Assembly (NCBI GenBank): GCA_030631125.1
Contig: DAOVLS010000215.1
Coordinates: forward strand, 1-5,125
Origin: Planctomycetales bacterium
GTDB lineage: Bacteria; Planctomycetota; Phycisphaerae; SM23-33
Direction of reading: 5' to 3'
DNA: 5,125 nucleotides
Below, piece after piece: positions 1 to 4,512 of this stretch (position 1 is the first letter of the stretch; each line of letters starts with the position of its first letter). The notes beneath the pieces are model-generated. The model saw only the letters and a list, made by a program, of their open reading frames with translations, had not been told where the DNA came from and did not search any database. The position numbers and the translations under genes are program-made.

Positions 1-2
1 AC

Positions 3-1061
3 ACCGGCCCGCCGATTATCGTCCTCCAACACAACCCGATGAACCCGCTCATCGACAGGGACGATTATCCGTTTATGTTGACCAACCGGGCCGACGTGAT
101 GGCCGACTATTCCGCCGGCGGCGTTATGCTGTCGATAAGCGGGCATTACCATACCGGCCAATCGCTCAACACCGCCGACGGCGTACGATACTTCACTGCC
201 CCCGCCGTGTGTGAGGCTCCGTTCTCCTACGCGATGATTACGCTCATCGGCCGGGATGTCGAGATCGAAATTCGCCCGCTGGCGATGGTCGATGAACCGG
301 CGATTATCGACTGCCACGCGCATACCGAATTCGCCTATTGCGCTGCAGACGTTACCGCCGAGGGGATAATCGCCCGCGCGCGGACCTTAGGCCTGGCCGG
401 TCAGTGCCTCACCGAACACGCCGGTCAACTCTATTGCAGCGAGAAAGACTTCTGGGCCGCCCGGCATATCCGCGAACCGGCCATTTGGCACAGCAGCGAA
501 GATTGCCGAATGGCCGAATTTCGCAGAAAAATGCTCCCACTGCGGGACGGGTTCGTCCGCATCGGCCTGGAGGTCGGCCTCGACGCCGATGGGCAACTCA
601 CCATCCGCGACGAGGACCGCGACTGGCCGGACCTGCTCATCGGGGCTGTGCACTGGATTCCCGAAGACCCCGACGAACTGAACGAGACGCAATTAGCCGA
701 CGCCTTCATGCGGGCATCGCGAGGCCTCGCCGAATCCGGCGTGGACGTCCTCGCCCATCCGTGGCGCTTCTTCCGGCGGGAAAAGAGGCCAACGCCGAAG
801 GAACTCTACGGCGAACTGGCCGACGTATTGGCAGCCACCGGCACCGCAGCCGAGATAAACTTCCACGCGAACGCCCCTGACCCTGCCTTCATCGCCGAGT
901 GCATCGCTCGCGGCGTAAAAATCGCCCTTGCCTCCGACGCACACGCAATGTACGAACCCGGCGGATTCACCGCGCACCTGGCGCTGCTGCGAGAGGCCCT
1001 TCGACTATGCTCAGGACAGGCCGGACGCGACGACATCGCAGATTTGTTGTTCTATCCTTAA
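3..1061 (+). CDS. Metallophosphoesterase-PHP domain fusion protein, 5'-truncated
   Basis: The reading frame is open from base 3 with no stop, so the gene begins upstream of the window. The ATG at 39 is internal, because the 12 residues before it (TGPPIIVLQHNP) already belong to the domain. Numbering from that ATG, the first ~80 residues are the end of a calcineurin-like metallophosphoesterase: QHNP and GHYH (35-38) match its last two metal-binding motifs. Residues ~88-340 form a PHP domain, a multinuclear metal phosphoesterase fold. Its ligands look complete: DCHAH (91-95), TEH (125-127), E178 in GLEVG, H205 in GAVHW, H240 in LAHP and D300/H302 in SDAH. The AYC after the first motif recalls histidinol-phosphatase-type PHP proteins. 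A cytosolic two-step or dual phosphoesterase is inferred; the substrate is unknown. Residues 321-329 come from a dispersed repeat. No gene lies close downstream. The domain assignment is firm, the function is not. Confidence 0.85.
   Translation, partial: TGPPIIVLQHNPMNPLIDRDDYPFMLTNRADVMADYSAGGVMLSISGHYHTGQSLNTADGVRYFTAPAVCEAPFSYAMITLIGRDVEIEIRPLAMVDEPAIIDCHAHTEFAYCAADVTAEGIIARARTLGLAGQCLTEHAGQLYCSEKDFWAARHIREPAIWHSSEDCRMAEFRRKMLPLRDGFVRIGLEVGLDADGQLTIRDEDRDWPDLLIGAVHWIPEDPDELNETQLADAFMRASRGLAESGVDVLAHPWRFFRREKRPTPKELYGELADVLAATGTAAEINFHANAPDPAFIAECIARGVKIALASDAHAMYEPGGFTAHLALLREALRLCSGQAGRDDIADLLFYP
999..1021 (+). repeat. Short dispersed repeat embedded in the PHP gene
   Basis: This ~23-bp segment contains TTCGACTATGCTCAGGACAG. 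It resembles a very common environmental-bacterial interspersed repeat family (TTCGAC..GCTCAG..CAGGC). It is read in frame as LRLCSGQAG, between a normal-looking PHP C-terminal helix and the final GRDDIADLLFYP. The other strand gives the peptides PEHSRRA and LSIVEG, which recur in spurious ORFs over this repeat. Family membership is from memory, not a search. Copy number in this genome cannot be seen here, because the window holds only one copy. Confidence 0.6.
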
Positions 1062-1088
1062 TCTTTTTTGGTAATCGTTCAGGCGTTT

Positions 1089-1249
1089 TTGTTTTGTAAC
1101 AGGCCCCCGCTTTAGCGGGGGTATATAATGGTCGTTTATAAAAACCCCTTTTTCTCTTTCCAGCCCCCAAGGGGCGGGAAAGAGAAAAAGGGGGTTGGGC
1201 GGATGGGCCTTGATCGCCCCTGCTAAAGCAGGGGCCTGTTACAAAACAA
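1089..1249. repeat. Nested palindromic element 1 (MITE-like), 161 bp
   Basis: The ends are perfect 19-bp inverted repeats: 1089-1107 (TTGTTTTGTAACAGGCCCC) and 1231-1249 (its reverse complement). Homology extends inward to ~37 bp per arm. Each arm has its own hairpin: 1104-1121 (CCCCCGCT/AGCGGGGG) and 1217-1234 (CCCCTGC/GCAGGGG). The two arms differ at paired positions, C-G in one and T-A in the other, so pairing is kept. The middle holds a third hairpin: a 17-bp perfect stem (1145-1161 with 1177-1193) capped by a 5-bp stem (1163-1167 with 1171-1175). There is no coding capacity and no clear target-site duplication. It is probably a non-autonomous mobile or REP-like element. It could also fold in the 3' end of the upstream transcript, but there is no T-tract typical of a terminator. 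Confidence 0.75.
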
Positions 1250-1257
1250 CACAAGGT

Positions 1258-1332
1258 ACGCCGAAGGCGTTCAATTGGACCATTGAGTGCTGTATTTCTA
1301 ATGTCCGGTCGATCAGGCCCGAAGGGCCGACC
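1258..1332. repeat. Spacer with two GAA-loop mini-hairpins
   Basis: This short stretch separates the two large palindromes. At 1258-1270 there is a 5-bp stem ACGCC-GAA-GGCGT, and at 1316-1328 a 5-bp stem GGCCC-GAA-GGGCC. The second is flanked by GGTCG (1307-1311) and CGACC (1328-1332), which can extend the pairing. A third hairpin of the same design lies after the channel gene at 2651-2664. The stems differ in sequence while the GAA loop is kept, which suggests one structural module rather than chance. The function is unknown. The segment may be the outer part of palindromic element 2. Confidence 0.45.
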
Positions 1333-1478
1333 AGAAGTTAGCCGTGGGCGTAAGCCCACGGTGAGAGATGCCCCTTACCAGCCCAGCCCCGACGGGGCGA
1401 AAGAGGTTTCTGTCGCCCCTCCGGGGCTGGTTGGTTAGGGGGCGCTATCCGTGGGCTTACGCCCACGGCTAACTTCTG
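1332..1478. repeat. Nested palindromic element 2, 147 bp
   Basis: The outer arms 1332-1361 and 1449-1478 are perfect 30-bp inverted repeats. Each arm is itself a hairpin: CCGTGGGC, a GTAA loop (TTAC on the other arm), then GCCCACGG. Inside them, 1368-1404 and 1406-1445 are also roughly inverted copies, each with a second hairpin (GCCCC-GA-CGGGGC on the left, GCCCCTCCGGGGC on the right). The whole element is therefore a palindrome of palindromes with its centre near 1405. Similarity may continue outward, with GGCCCGAAGGGCCGAC on one side and GTCGCCCGTTCCGGGC on the other. It has no believable coding capacity. Hairpins of this CCGTGGGC type occur as intergenic repeats in planctomycete genomes, from memory. 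A REP/BIME-like or MITE-like element is inferred. Confidence 0.75.
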
Positions 1479-1550
1479 TCGCCCGTTCCGGGCTAAACTC
1501 GCACCTTTTCCCCAACCCCCCGGCCTGATAGGATTCGCAATAGCAATCAC

Positions 1551-1556
1551 GAAAGG
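1551..1556 (+). promoter_or_regulatory. Ribosome binding site of the pentapeptide channel gene
   Basis: GAAAGG lies 9 nt before the ATG at 1566. The same core, also at good spacing, precedes the gene at 2744. It supports the chosen start. No convincing -35/-10 pair is visible between the palindromic element and this site. Confidence 0.6.
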
Positions 1557-1565
1557 TCAGACACA

Positions 1566-2651
1566 ATGAACGAATCCGAATTAACGGAACTGTTATTCAG
1601 GATCGGCGCGAGATGCAACATCGAGCAATACAGGATGCTCAAACGCTGCTCGGAAAAAAAGGACATGACCGAGTGGAACAGTTGGCACAATGTCAATCCC
1701 AAAGAAGATATTTGGCTATCAGGCGCAAATCTCAAAAACGCCCATCTGGAAGGCACGATACTTTGGTACGCCCATCTGGAAGGCGCGATCCTTAAAGACG
1801 CCCATCTGAAAGGCGCGAACCTTCTTTGGGGTCATCTGGAAGGCGCGACCCTCACAAACGCCCATCTGGAAGGCGCGATTCTTATCCTTGCCTATCTGAG
1901 AGGTGCGGAACTTATCCTAGTTCATCTGGAAGGCGCGAAACTTATCGTAGCCCATCTGGAAGGGGCGGAACTTAGGTGGGCCCATCTGGAAGGAGCGGAA
2001 CTTATGTGGGCCAATCTGGAAGGCGCAGACTTCACGGCAGTAGCAGTCGATGGCAAGACGATTATCTCGGAATGCACCATTGACAGGAACACGAACTTTA
2101 CCGGCGTCGGCCTGGATGCTGCTCGCGTGGAACCGGGGCCGAAGCAATTGCTCCAGTACAACGTCCGGCGCATTGGTTGGAACAAATGGTATAAGCAGCA
2201 TCGCTTGTTGGCACCCTTGGTGTGGTTTTTCTGGCAGATGTCCGATTACGGCCGGTCAACGAGGAGAGTCGTAGGCACATTCTTTATTCTGGCGTTTGCC
2301 TTTGCGGGAATCTATTTCGCCGTGCCGGGGCTTGTTGACAATCTCCACGAAACGGGGCACTGGTTTGGTAACCTTGTGCGGGCAGTGTATTTTTCAATCG
2401 TAACGATGACTACGCTTGGTTTCGGGGATATGTATGCACATTCGCAAAGTATTGCGGGGCATCTTCTGTTGATACTACAGGTGCTCCTTGGCTACGTCCT
2501 GCTTGGTGCGTTGATAACGCGGTTTGCGGTGCTGTTCACTGCCGGCGGGCCGGCGGGGAAATTCGCCGATGAGAAAACGATACGGCAACGATTGACCCAG
2601 GCGCTTCGTTTCTGTATGAAACTAATCCGCCGGCTGTGCCGAAGAGTTTAG
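1566..2651 (+). CDS. Pentapeptide-repeat protein with potassium-channel-like pore domain
   Basis: This 361-residue membrane protein is probably a ligand- or ion-regulated cation channel subunit. Residues 1-50 are a charged leader. Residues 51-160 are eleven exact decapeptides (consensus LEGAxLxxAH), each two pentapeptides, expected to form about 5.5 coils of a right-handed beta-helix. Residues 161-210 are a linker. Residues 212-224 are hydrophobic and may be an interfacial helix. TM1 is about 236-254 and a pore helix about 267-281. The filter TTLGFGD (282-288) is a variant of the potassium filter TVGYGD. TM2 is about 296-325, followed by a basic tail ending in RRLCRRV. One pore loop per chain implies a tetramer. 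Channels with pentapeptide domains are a known architecture; the stimulus is not known. The GC content appears lower than in neighbouring genes, and the gene sits next to palindromic repeats, so transfer is possible. Fold calls are confident; ion selectivity is inferred from GFGD. Confidence 0.88.
   Translation: MNESELTELLFRIGARCNIEQYRMLKRCSEKKDMTEWNSWHNVNPKEDIWLSGANLKNAHLEGTILWYAHLEGAILKDAHLKGANLLWGHLEGATLTNAHLEGAILILAYLRGAELILVHLEGAKLIVAHLEGAELRWAHLEGAELMWANLEGADFTAVAVDGKTIISECTIDRNTNFTGVGLDAARVEPGPKQLLQYNVRRIGWNKWYKQHRLLAPLVWFFWQMSDYGRSTRRVVGTFFILAFAFAGIYFAVPGLVDNLHETGHWFGNLVRAVYFSIVTMTTLGFGDMYAHSQSIAGHLLLILQVLLGYVLLGALITRFAVLFTAGGPAGKFADEKTIRQRLTQALRFCMKLIRRLCRRV
1716..2045 (+). repeat. 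Eleven tandem 30-bp coding repeats (pentapeptide pairs)
   Basis: Eleven consecutive 30-bp units encode the decapeptides of the channel protein. The core CATCTGGAAGGCGCG recurs almost unchanged at the DNA level, synonymous sites included. The part after it (two to four codons) varies freely. Such DNA-level identity points to recent tandem duplication or gene conversion rather than only protein-level constraint. The units are contiguous and in frame, with no unique spacers, so this is not a CRISPR array. Confidence 0.9.
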
Positions 2652-2664
2652 CCCCCGAAGGGGC
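2651..2664 (+). repeat. Small hairpin at the stop codon of the channel gene
   Basis: GCCCC-CGAA-GGGGC forms a 5-bp stem starting at the last base of the TAG stop. It has the same GAA-containing loop design as the hairpins at 1258 and 1316. It is followed by GAAAGAATTTG, with no run of T, so a Rho-independent terminator is not supported. It could still protect the transcript's 3' end. Confidence 0.4.
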
Positions 2665-2687
2665 GAAAGAATTTGTCCCAGGGCGCC

Positions 2688-2716
2688 TGCCACGCCGTAG
2701 CCTTAGCGAAGGCGGG
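2688..2716. repeat. Dispersed repeat of the GCCGTAGCC..GGCGGG type
   Basis: The ~29-bp segment contains GCCGTAGCCTTAGCGAAGGC and can fold through GCCTT/AAGGC. It matches, from memory, a widespread interspersed repeat seen in planctomycetes and many candidate phyla. On the other strand it yields the peptide PPSLRLRRG, a recurrent artefact of that repeat in gene predictions. It fills most of the gap between the channel gene and the DUF1284-like gene and is unrelated in sequence to the repeat at 999-1021. Confidence 0.55.
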
Positions 2717-2729
2717 TAAGCCTTACATT

Positions 2730-2735
2730 GAAAGG
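2730..2735 (+). promoter_or_regulatory. Ribosome binding site of the DUF1284-like gene
   Basis: GAAAGG lies 8 nt before the ATG at 2744. It fixes that start and mirrors the site used by the channel gene. Confidence 0.55.
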
Positions 2736-2743
2736 TTCGCAGT

Positions 2744-3208
2744 ATGAAAAATGTCATCCGCATCAAGCCGCATCATTTTGTCGATATCATCACCGGATTC
2801 GGAGCCGGAGTACGATTCGAGCCGCACCCTTACGGGCATGCCGTTCATACCGTCGCGGAGCACATCCTTGACGACCGGGACGTCGTTCTGGAAATGGAAC
2901 TGGGCGACGATGACATCTGCAAGCCGTGCGAACATAATATCAACGGCCTGTGCGACGATACGATCGACACGTCCTACCGCCCCGAAGCCCCGTCCGCCAA
3001 GAGGCAGTGGAACCTGTTGATCGACCGGCGTTGGTGTGATCGATTGAAGATCCGGCAGGGCGACAGGCTCACTGCACGTGCGTTGTGCGAGCGATTGCGT
3101 GATTTTGCCGACGACATCACAGACATCTACCGTGAGATTCCCGCCGATCTGACGGCCAAAAGGGCAGGGGACCTGAAGGAAGGAATCAGCAGGTTTTTAC
3201 GGCAATAA
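2744..3208 (+). CDS. DUF1284-like cysteine/histidine protein
   Basis: This is a 154-residue soluble protein with no signal peptide or membrane span. The N-terminal IRIKPHH (5-11) and the central GDDDICKPC (54-62) resemble DUF1284, a family of about 130-140 residues with a conserved RPHH start and a DDICxxC cysteine motif, suspected of binding metal or an iron-sulfur centre. Candidate ligands here are H10, H11, C59, C62 and C70, with C98 and C115 further on. The cysteine that usually follows the HH pair is replaced by D14 (HHFVD). The PHPYGHAVH stretch (27-35) adds more histidines. The C-terminal half (ARALCERLRDFADDITDIYR, 111-130) looks helical. The family assignment comes from remembered motifs and is moderate; no biochemical role is known. 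It stands alone, about 90 nt from each neighbour. Confidence 0.75.
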   Translation: MKNVIRIKPHHFVDIITGFGAGVRFEPHPYGHAVHTVAEHILDDRDVVLEMELGDDDICKPCEHNINGLCDDTIDTSYRPEAPSAKRQWNLLIDRRWCDRLKIRQGDRLTARALCERLRDFADDITDIYREIPADLTAKRAGDLKEGISRFLRQ

Positions 3209-3236
3209 TGCCGCTGCGGCCAAACAGATTTGGCGC

Positions 3237-3265
3237 TTGACAGGCGCGAGGGAAAACCTTCGAAT
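3237..3265 (+). promoter_or_regulatory. Possible sigma70 promoter for the Spy-like gene
   Basis: A perfect TTGACA (3237-3242) is followed after 17 nt by TCGAAT (3260-3265), which keeps four of six -10 bases. AT-rich CAATAT (3266-3271) lies just beyond but at too long a spacing. The position, 40 nt before the start codon, is suitable. The weak -10 keeps this tentative. Confidence 0.3.
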
Positions 3266-3291
3266 CAATATCGGACCAGGCAAAACCACTC

Positions 3292-3297
3292 GGGAGA
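3292..3297 (+). promoter_or_regulatory. Ribosome binding site of the Spy-like gene
   Basis: GGGAGA sits 7 nt before the ATG at 3305. It supports that start, which also gives an intact signal peptide. Confidence 0.55.
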
Positions 3298-3304
3298 AAT
3301 GTAA

Positions 3305-4051
3305 ATGAAGACGAAGACGCTGATAATGTTGCTGGCGGCGGCTTTGGCGGTCGTATCGCTGTCATCGCCGAGCCACGCACGCCGTGGCGCCGGAAGGGGC
3401 GCCGGGGACGACAAAACGACAAAGCCGAAAAAACGCAGGGGTGAACCCACCACTCGCAAAAAACACCGCCTGCGGGGAATGCACGCGCGGATGGCGAAGG
3501 TCTGCAATCTCAGCAAGCAGCAACAGAAGCAGATCGCCGAACTGAACACCCTCCGGCAAAAGGCGATGAAGCAATTCCGGGCCGAAAATGGCGAGAAATT
3601 CAGGACCCTCAAGGCCAAAATCGCCGAAGCCAAAAAGAACAAGGACAAGAAGGCGATGAAAGAGGCCATGGCCCAACGCCGCAGCCTCCATCGCAAGCAG
3701 AGGGAAATCTACTCGCAGTGGCAGCCGAAGATAATGGCCGTCCTGACGCCCGAACAGAAGGTCAAGTGGGACCGGGACCAGGTCGTGCTGTCGATTAAAA
3801 GGCAATTCAGAAAGGCCAAACTGACCGATAAACAGACAGTCGACGTCAAGGCTGCCTGCGCGAAGTTCACGACGGGCGTGGATTTGTCCGATAAGAAGGC
3901 CCGGCGCAAAGCGGTAAAGAAACTGGCTGATTATATCAGCAAGGAAATCCTCACCGACGCCCAGCGAGCGGCGACGACCAGGGCGAAGCGGAAGACGACA
4001 ACGAAACCGGCGGATTCCACTAAATCGCCGAAGGTCAAAAAACCTGCTTGA
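3305..4051 (+). CDS. Exported basic helical protein with Spy/CpxP-like LTxxQ motifs
   Basis: The protein has 248 residues. Residues 1-25 form a classic signal peptide: MKTKT, a hydrophobic core LIMLLAAALAVVSL, then SPSHA with likely cleavage after A25. The mature part is very rich in Lys and Arg. Residues 26-57 are a disordered basic segment and 230-248 a Thr/Lys/Pro tail. In between, the sequence is strongly helical. It carries four motifs of the LTxxQ type: LSKQQ (69-73), LTPEQ (147-151), LTDKQ (173-177) and LTDAQ (216-220). Such motifs mark the Spy/CpxP periplasmic chaperone and metal-stress family, whose members are usually ~150-170 residues with two motifs. The doubled set and extra length suggest two helical-hairpin units. 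A periplasmic envelope-stress or chaperone role is inferred. The high charge could alternatively mean binding to a polyanion. The tRNA begins only 37 nt after the stop. Confidence 0.8.
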   Translation: MKTKTLIMLLAAALAVVSLSSPSHARRGAGRGAGDDKTTKPKKRRGEPTTRKKHRLRGMHARMAKVCNLSKQQQKQIAELNTLRQKAMKQFRAENGEKFRTLKAKIAEAKKNKDKKAMKEAMAQRRSLHRKQREIYSQWQPKIMAVLTPEQKVKWDRDQVVLSIKRQFRKAKLTDKQTVDVKAACAKFTTGVDLSDKKARRKAVKKLADYISKEILTDAQRAATTRAKRKTTTKPADSTKSPKVKKPA

Positions 4052-4088
4052 AAACACGACGAATTGCGGCGAAGATGAATAATCATGT

Positions 4089-4162
<74 letters not shown>

Positions 4163-4185
4163 GTGTTACCTTGTCGGGTTTTTTC

Positions 4186-4215
4186 TTGACGGGCCTGTCG
4201 AGGCCGGACTATAAC
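4186..4215 (+). promoter_or_regulatory. Sigma70-type promoter for the 41-residue membrane protein
   Basis: TTGACG (4186-4191) and TATAAC (4210-4215) are separated by 18 nt, each one base from consensus. Transcription would begin near 4222, leaving a ~36-nt leader before the ATG at 4258. The -10 box lies in the loop of a potential hairpin CCGGA/TCCGG (4204-4220). This is the best promoter in the window and probably also serves holA. Confidence 0.6.
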
Positions 4216-4257
4216 TCCGGCAGGTTAGAACGGTTTCTATAGCGTAGGAGATGCGCG

Positions 4258-4383
4258 ATGATTGACATGAGTATGTTGGCAGCCGCCGGCGACTATTTCA
4301 ACTGGAAGATTCAGTTACCCCTGCTGGTGGTTCTGGTCGGCGTGATCGTCTTCTGGTTGTGGTATCGCAAGCGGCAGATGTAA
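4258..4383 (+). CDS. Small single-span membrane protein, 41 residues
   Basis: This short open frame starts MIDMSMLAAAGDY and ends at TAA 4381-4383. TAGGAG (4245-4250) is 7 nt upstream, and a good promoter precedes it. An earlier ATG at 4251 opens only four codons. Residues ~20-36 (LPLLVVLVGVIVFWLWY) form one membrane span followed by the basic tail RKRQM. The positive-inside rule predicts the N-terminus outside and the C-terminus in the cytoplasm. There is no cleavage site or lipobox. I do not recognise the family. It lies between a tRNA and holA, with 124 nt to holA, so a shared transcript is likely but a shared function is not implied. The combination of promoter, ribosome site and clean membrane topology makes it more than a chance frame. 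Confidence 0.65.
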   Translation: MIDMSMLAAAGDYFNWKIQLPLLVVLVGVIVFWLWYRKRQM

Positions 4384-4413
4384 TCCACGTGAAGTTCACA
4401 TTCTTCTCTCCGC

Positions 4414-4443
4414 CGTCGGAAGCGCCCGCGGGTGCTTCCGGCG
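4414..4443 (+). other. Strong RNA hairpin in the holA leader
   Basis: CGGAAGC (4417-4423) pairs with GCTTCCG (4434-4440). The stem extends outward through T4416-G4441, G4415-C4442 and C4414-G4443, and inward through G4424-T4433, C4425-G4432 and C4426-G4431, giving about 13 pairs with a CGCG loop. No T-tract follows, so it is not a standard terminator. It could be a processing, stability or Rho-associated site between the small membrane gene and holA. Confidence 0.45.
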
Positions 4444-4502
4444 AGCGCGCAGGGTCTGCTTTGCATCGGCCTGACGAAACCTTGACGACCGGTACCGATC
4501 GC

Positions 4503-4512
4503 AGGAGGTGAT
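4503..4512 (+). promoter_or_regulatory. Near-perfect Shine-Dalgarno of holA, deciding its start
   Basis: AGGAGGTGAT is fully complementary to the 3' end of bacterial 16S rRNA over ten bases. The only standard in-frame start, GTG at 4508-4510, lies inside it, which gives essentially no spacing. In-frame ATT (4511) and ATC (4514) follow. ATC has the spacing expected of a true start, 5 nt after AGGAGG. Confidence 0.7.

Noticed and set aside
338..880. A 180-codon + strand frame inside the PHP gene
   Set aside because: It is extremely Arg-rich, out of frame with a well-supported domain, and is a GC-rich shadow frame.
1104..1121. Rho-independent terminator of the PHP gene
   Set aside because: The hairpin is strong but is followed by TATATAATGG, not a T run, and it is one arm of a larger inverted repeat.
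967..1550. Reverse-strand open frames of 70 and 130 codons over the repeat region
   Set aside because: They run through palindromes and the dispersed repeat, encode low-complexity Pro/Arg/Gly sequence typical of repeat translation, and overlap the PHP gene end.
1716..2045. CRISPR-like regular 30-bp repeats
   Set aside because: The units are contiguous, have no unique spacers and stay in one reading frame encoding pentapeptide repeats.
3362..4057. A 231-codon reverse-strand frame
   Set aside because: It is antisense to the Spy-like gene, whose signal peptide, motifs and ribosome site are clear. The long frame is a by-product of Lys/Arg codon bias.
4048..4083. Promoter TTGAAA ... AATAAT just before the tRNA
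   Set aside because: The boxes are 24 nt apart and the -10 would place the start inside the tRNA.
4179..4184. Terminator after the tRNA (run of six T)
   Set aside because: No hairpin precedes the T run apart from the tRNA's own arms, 17 nt away, so the evidence is too weak.
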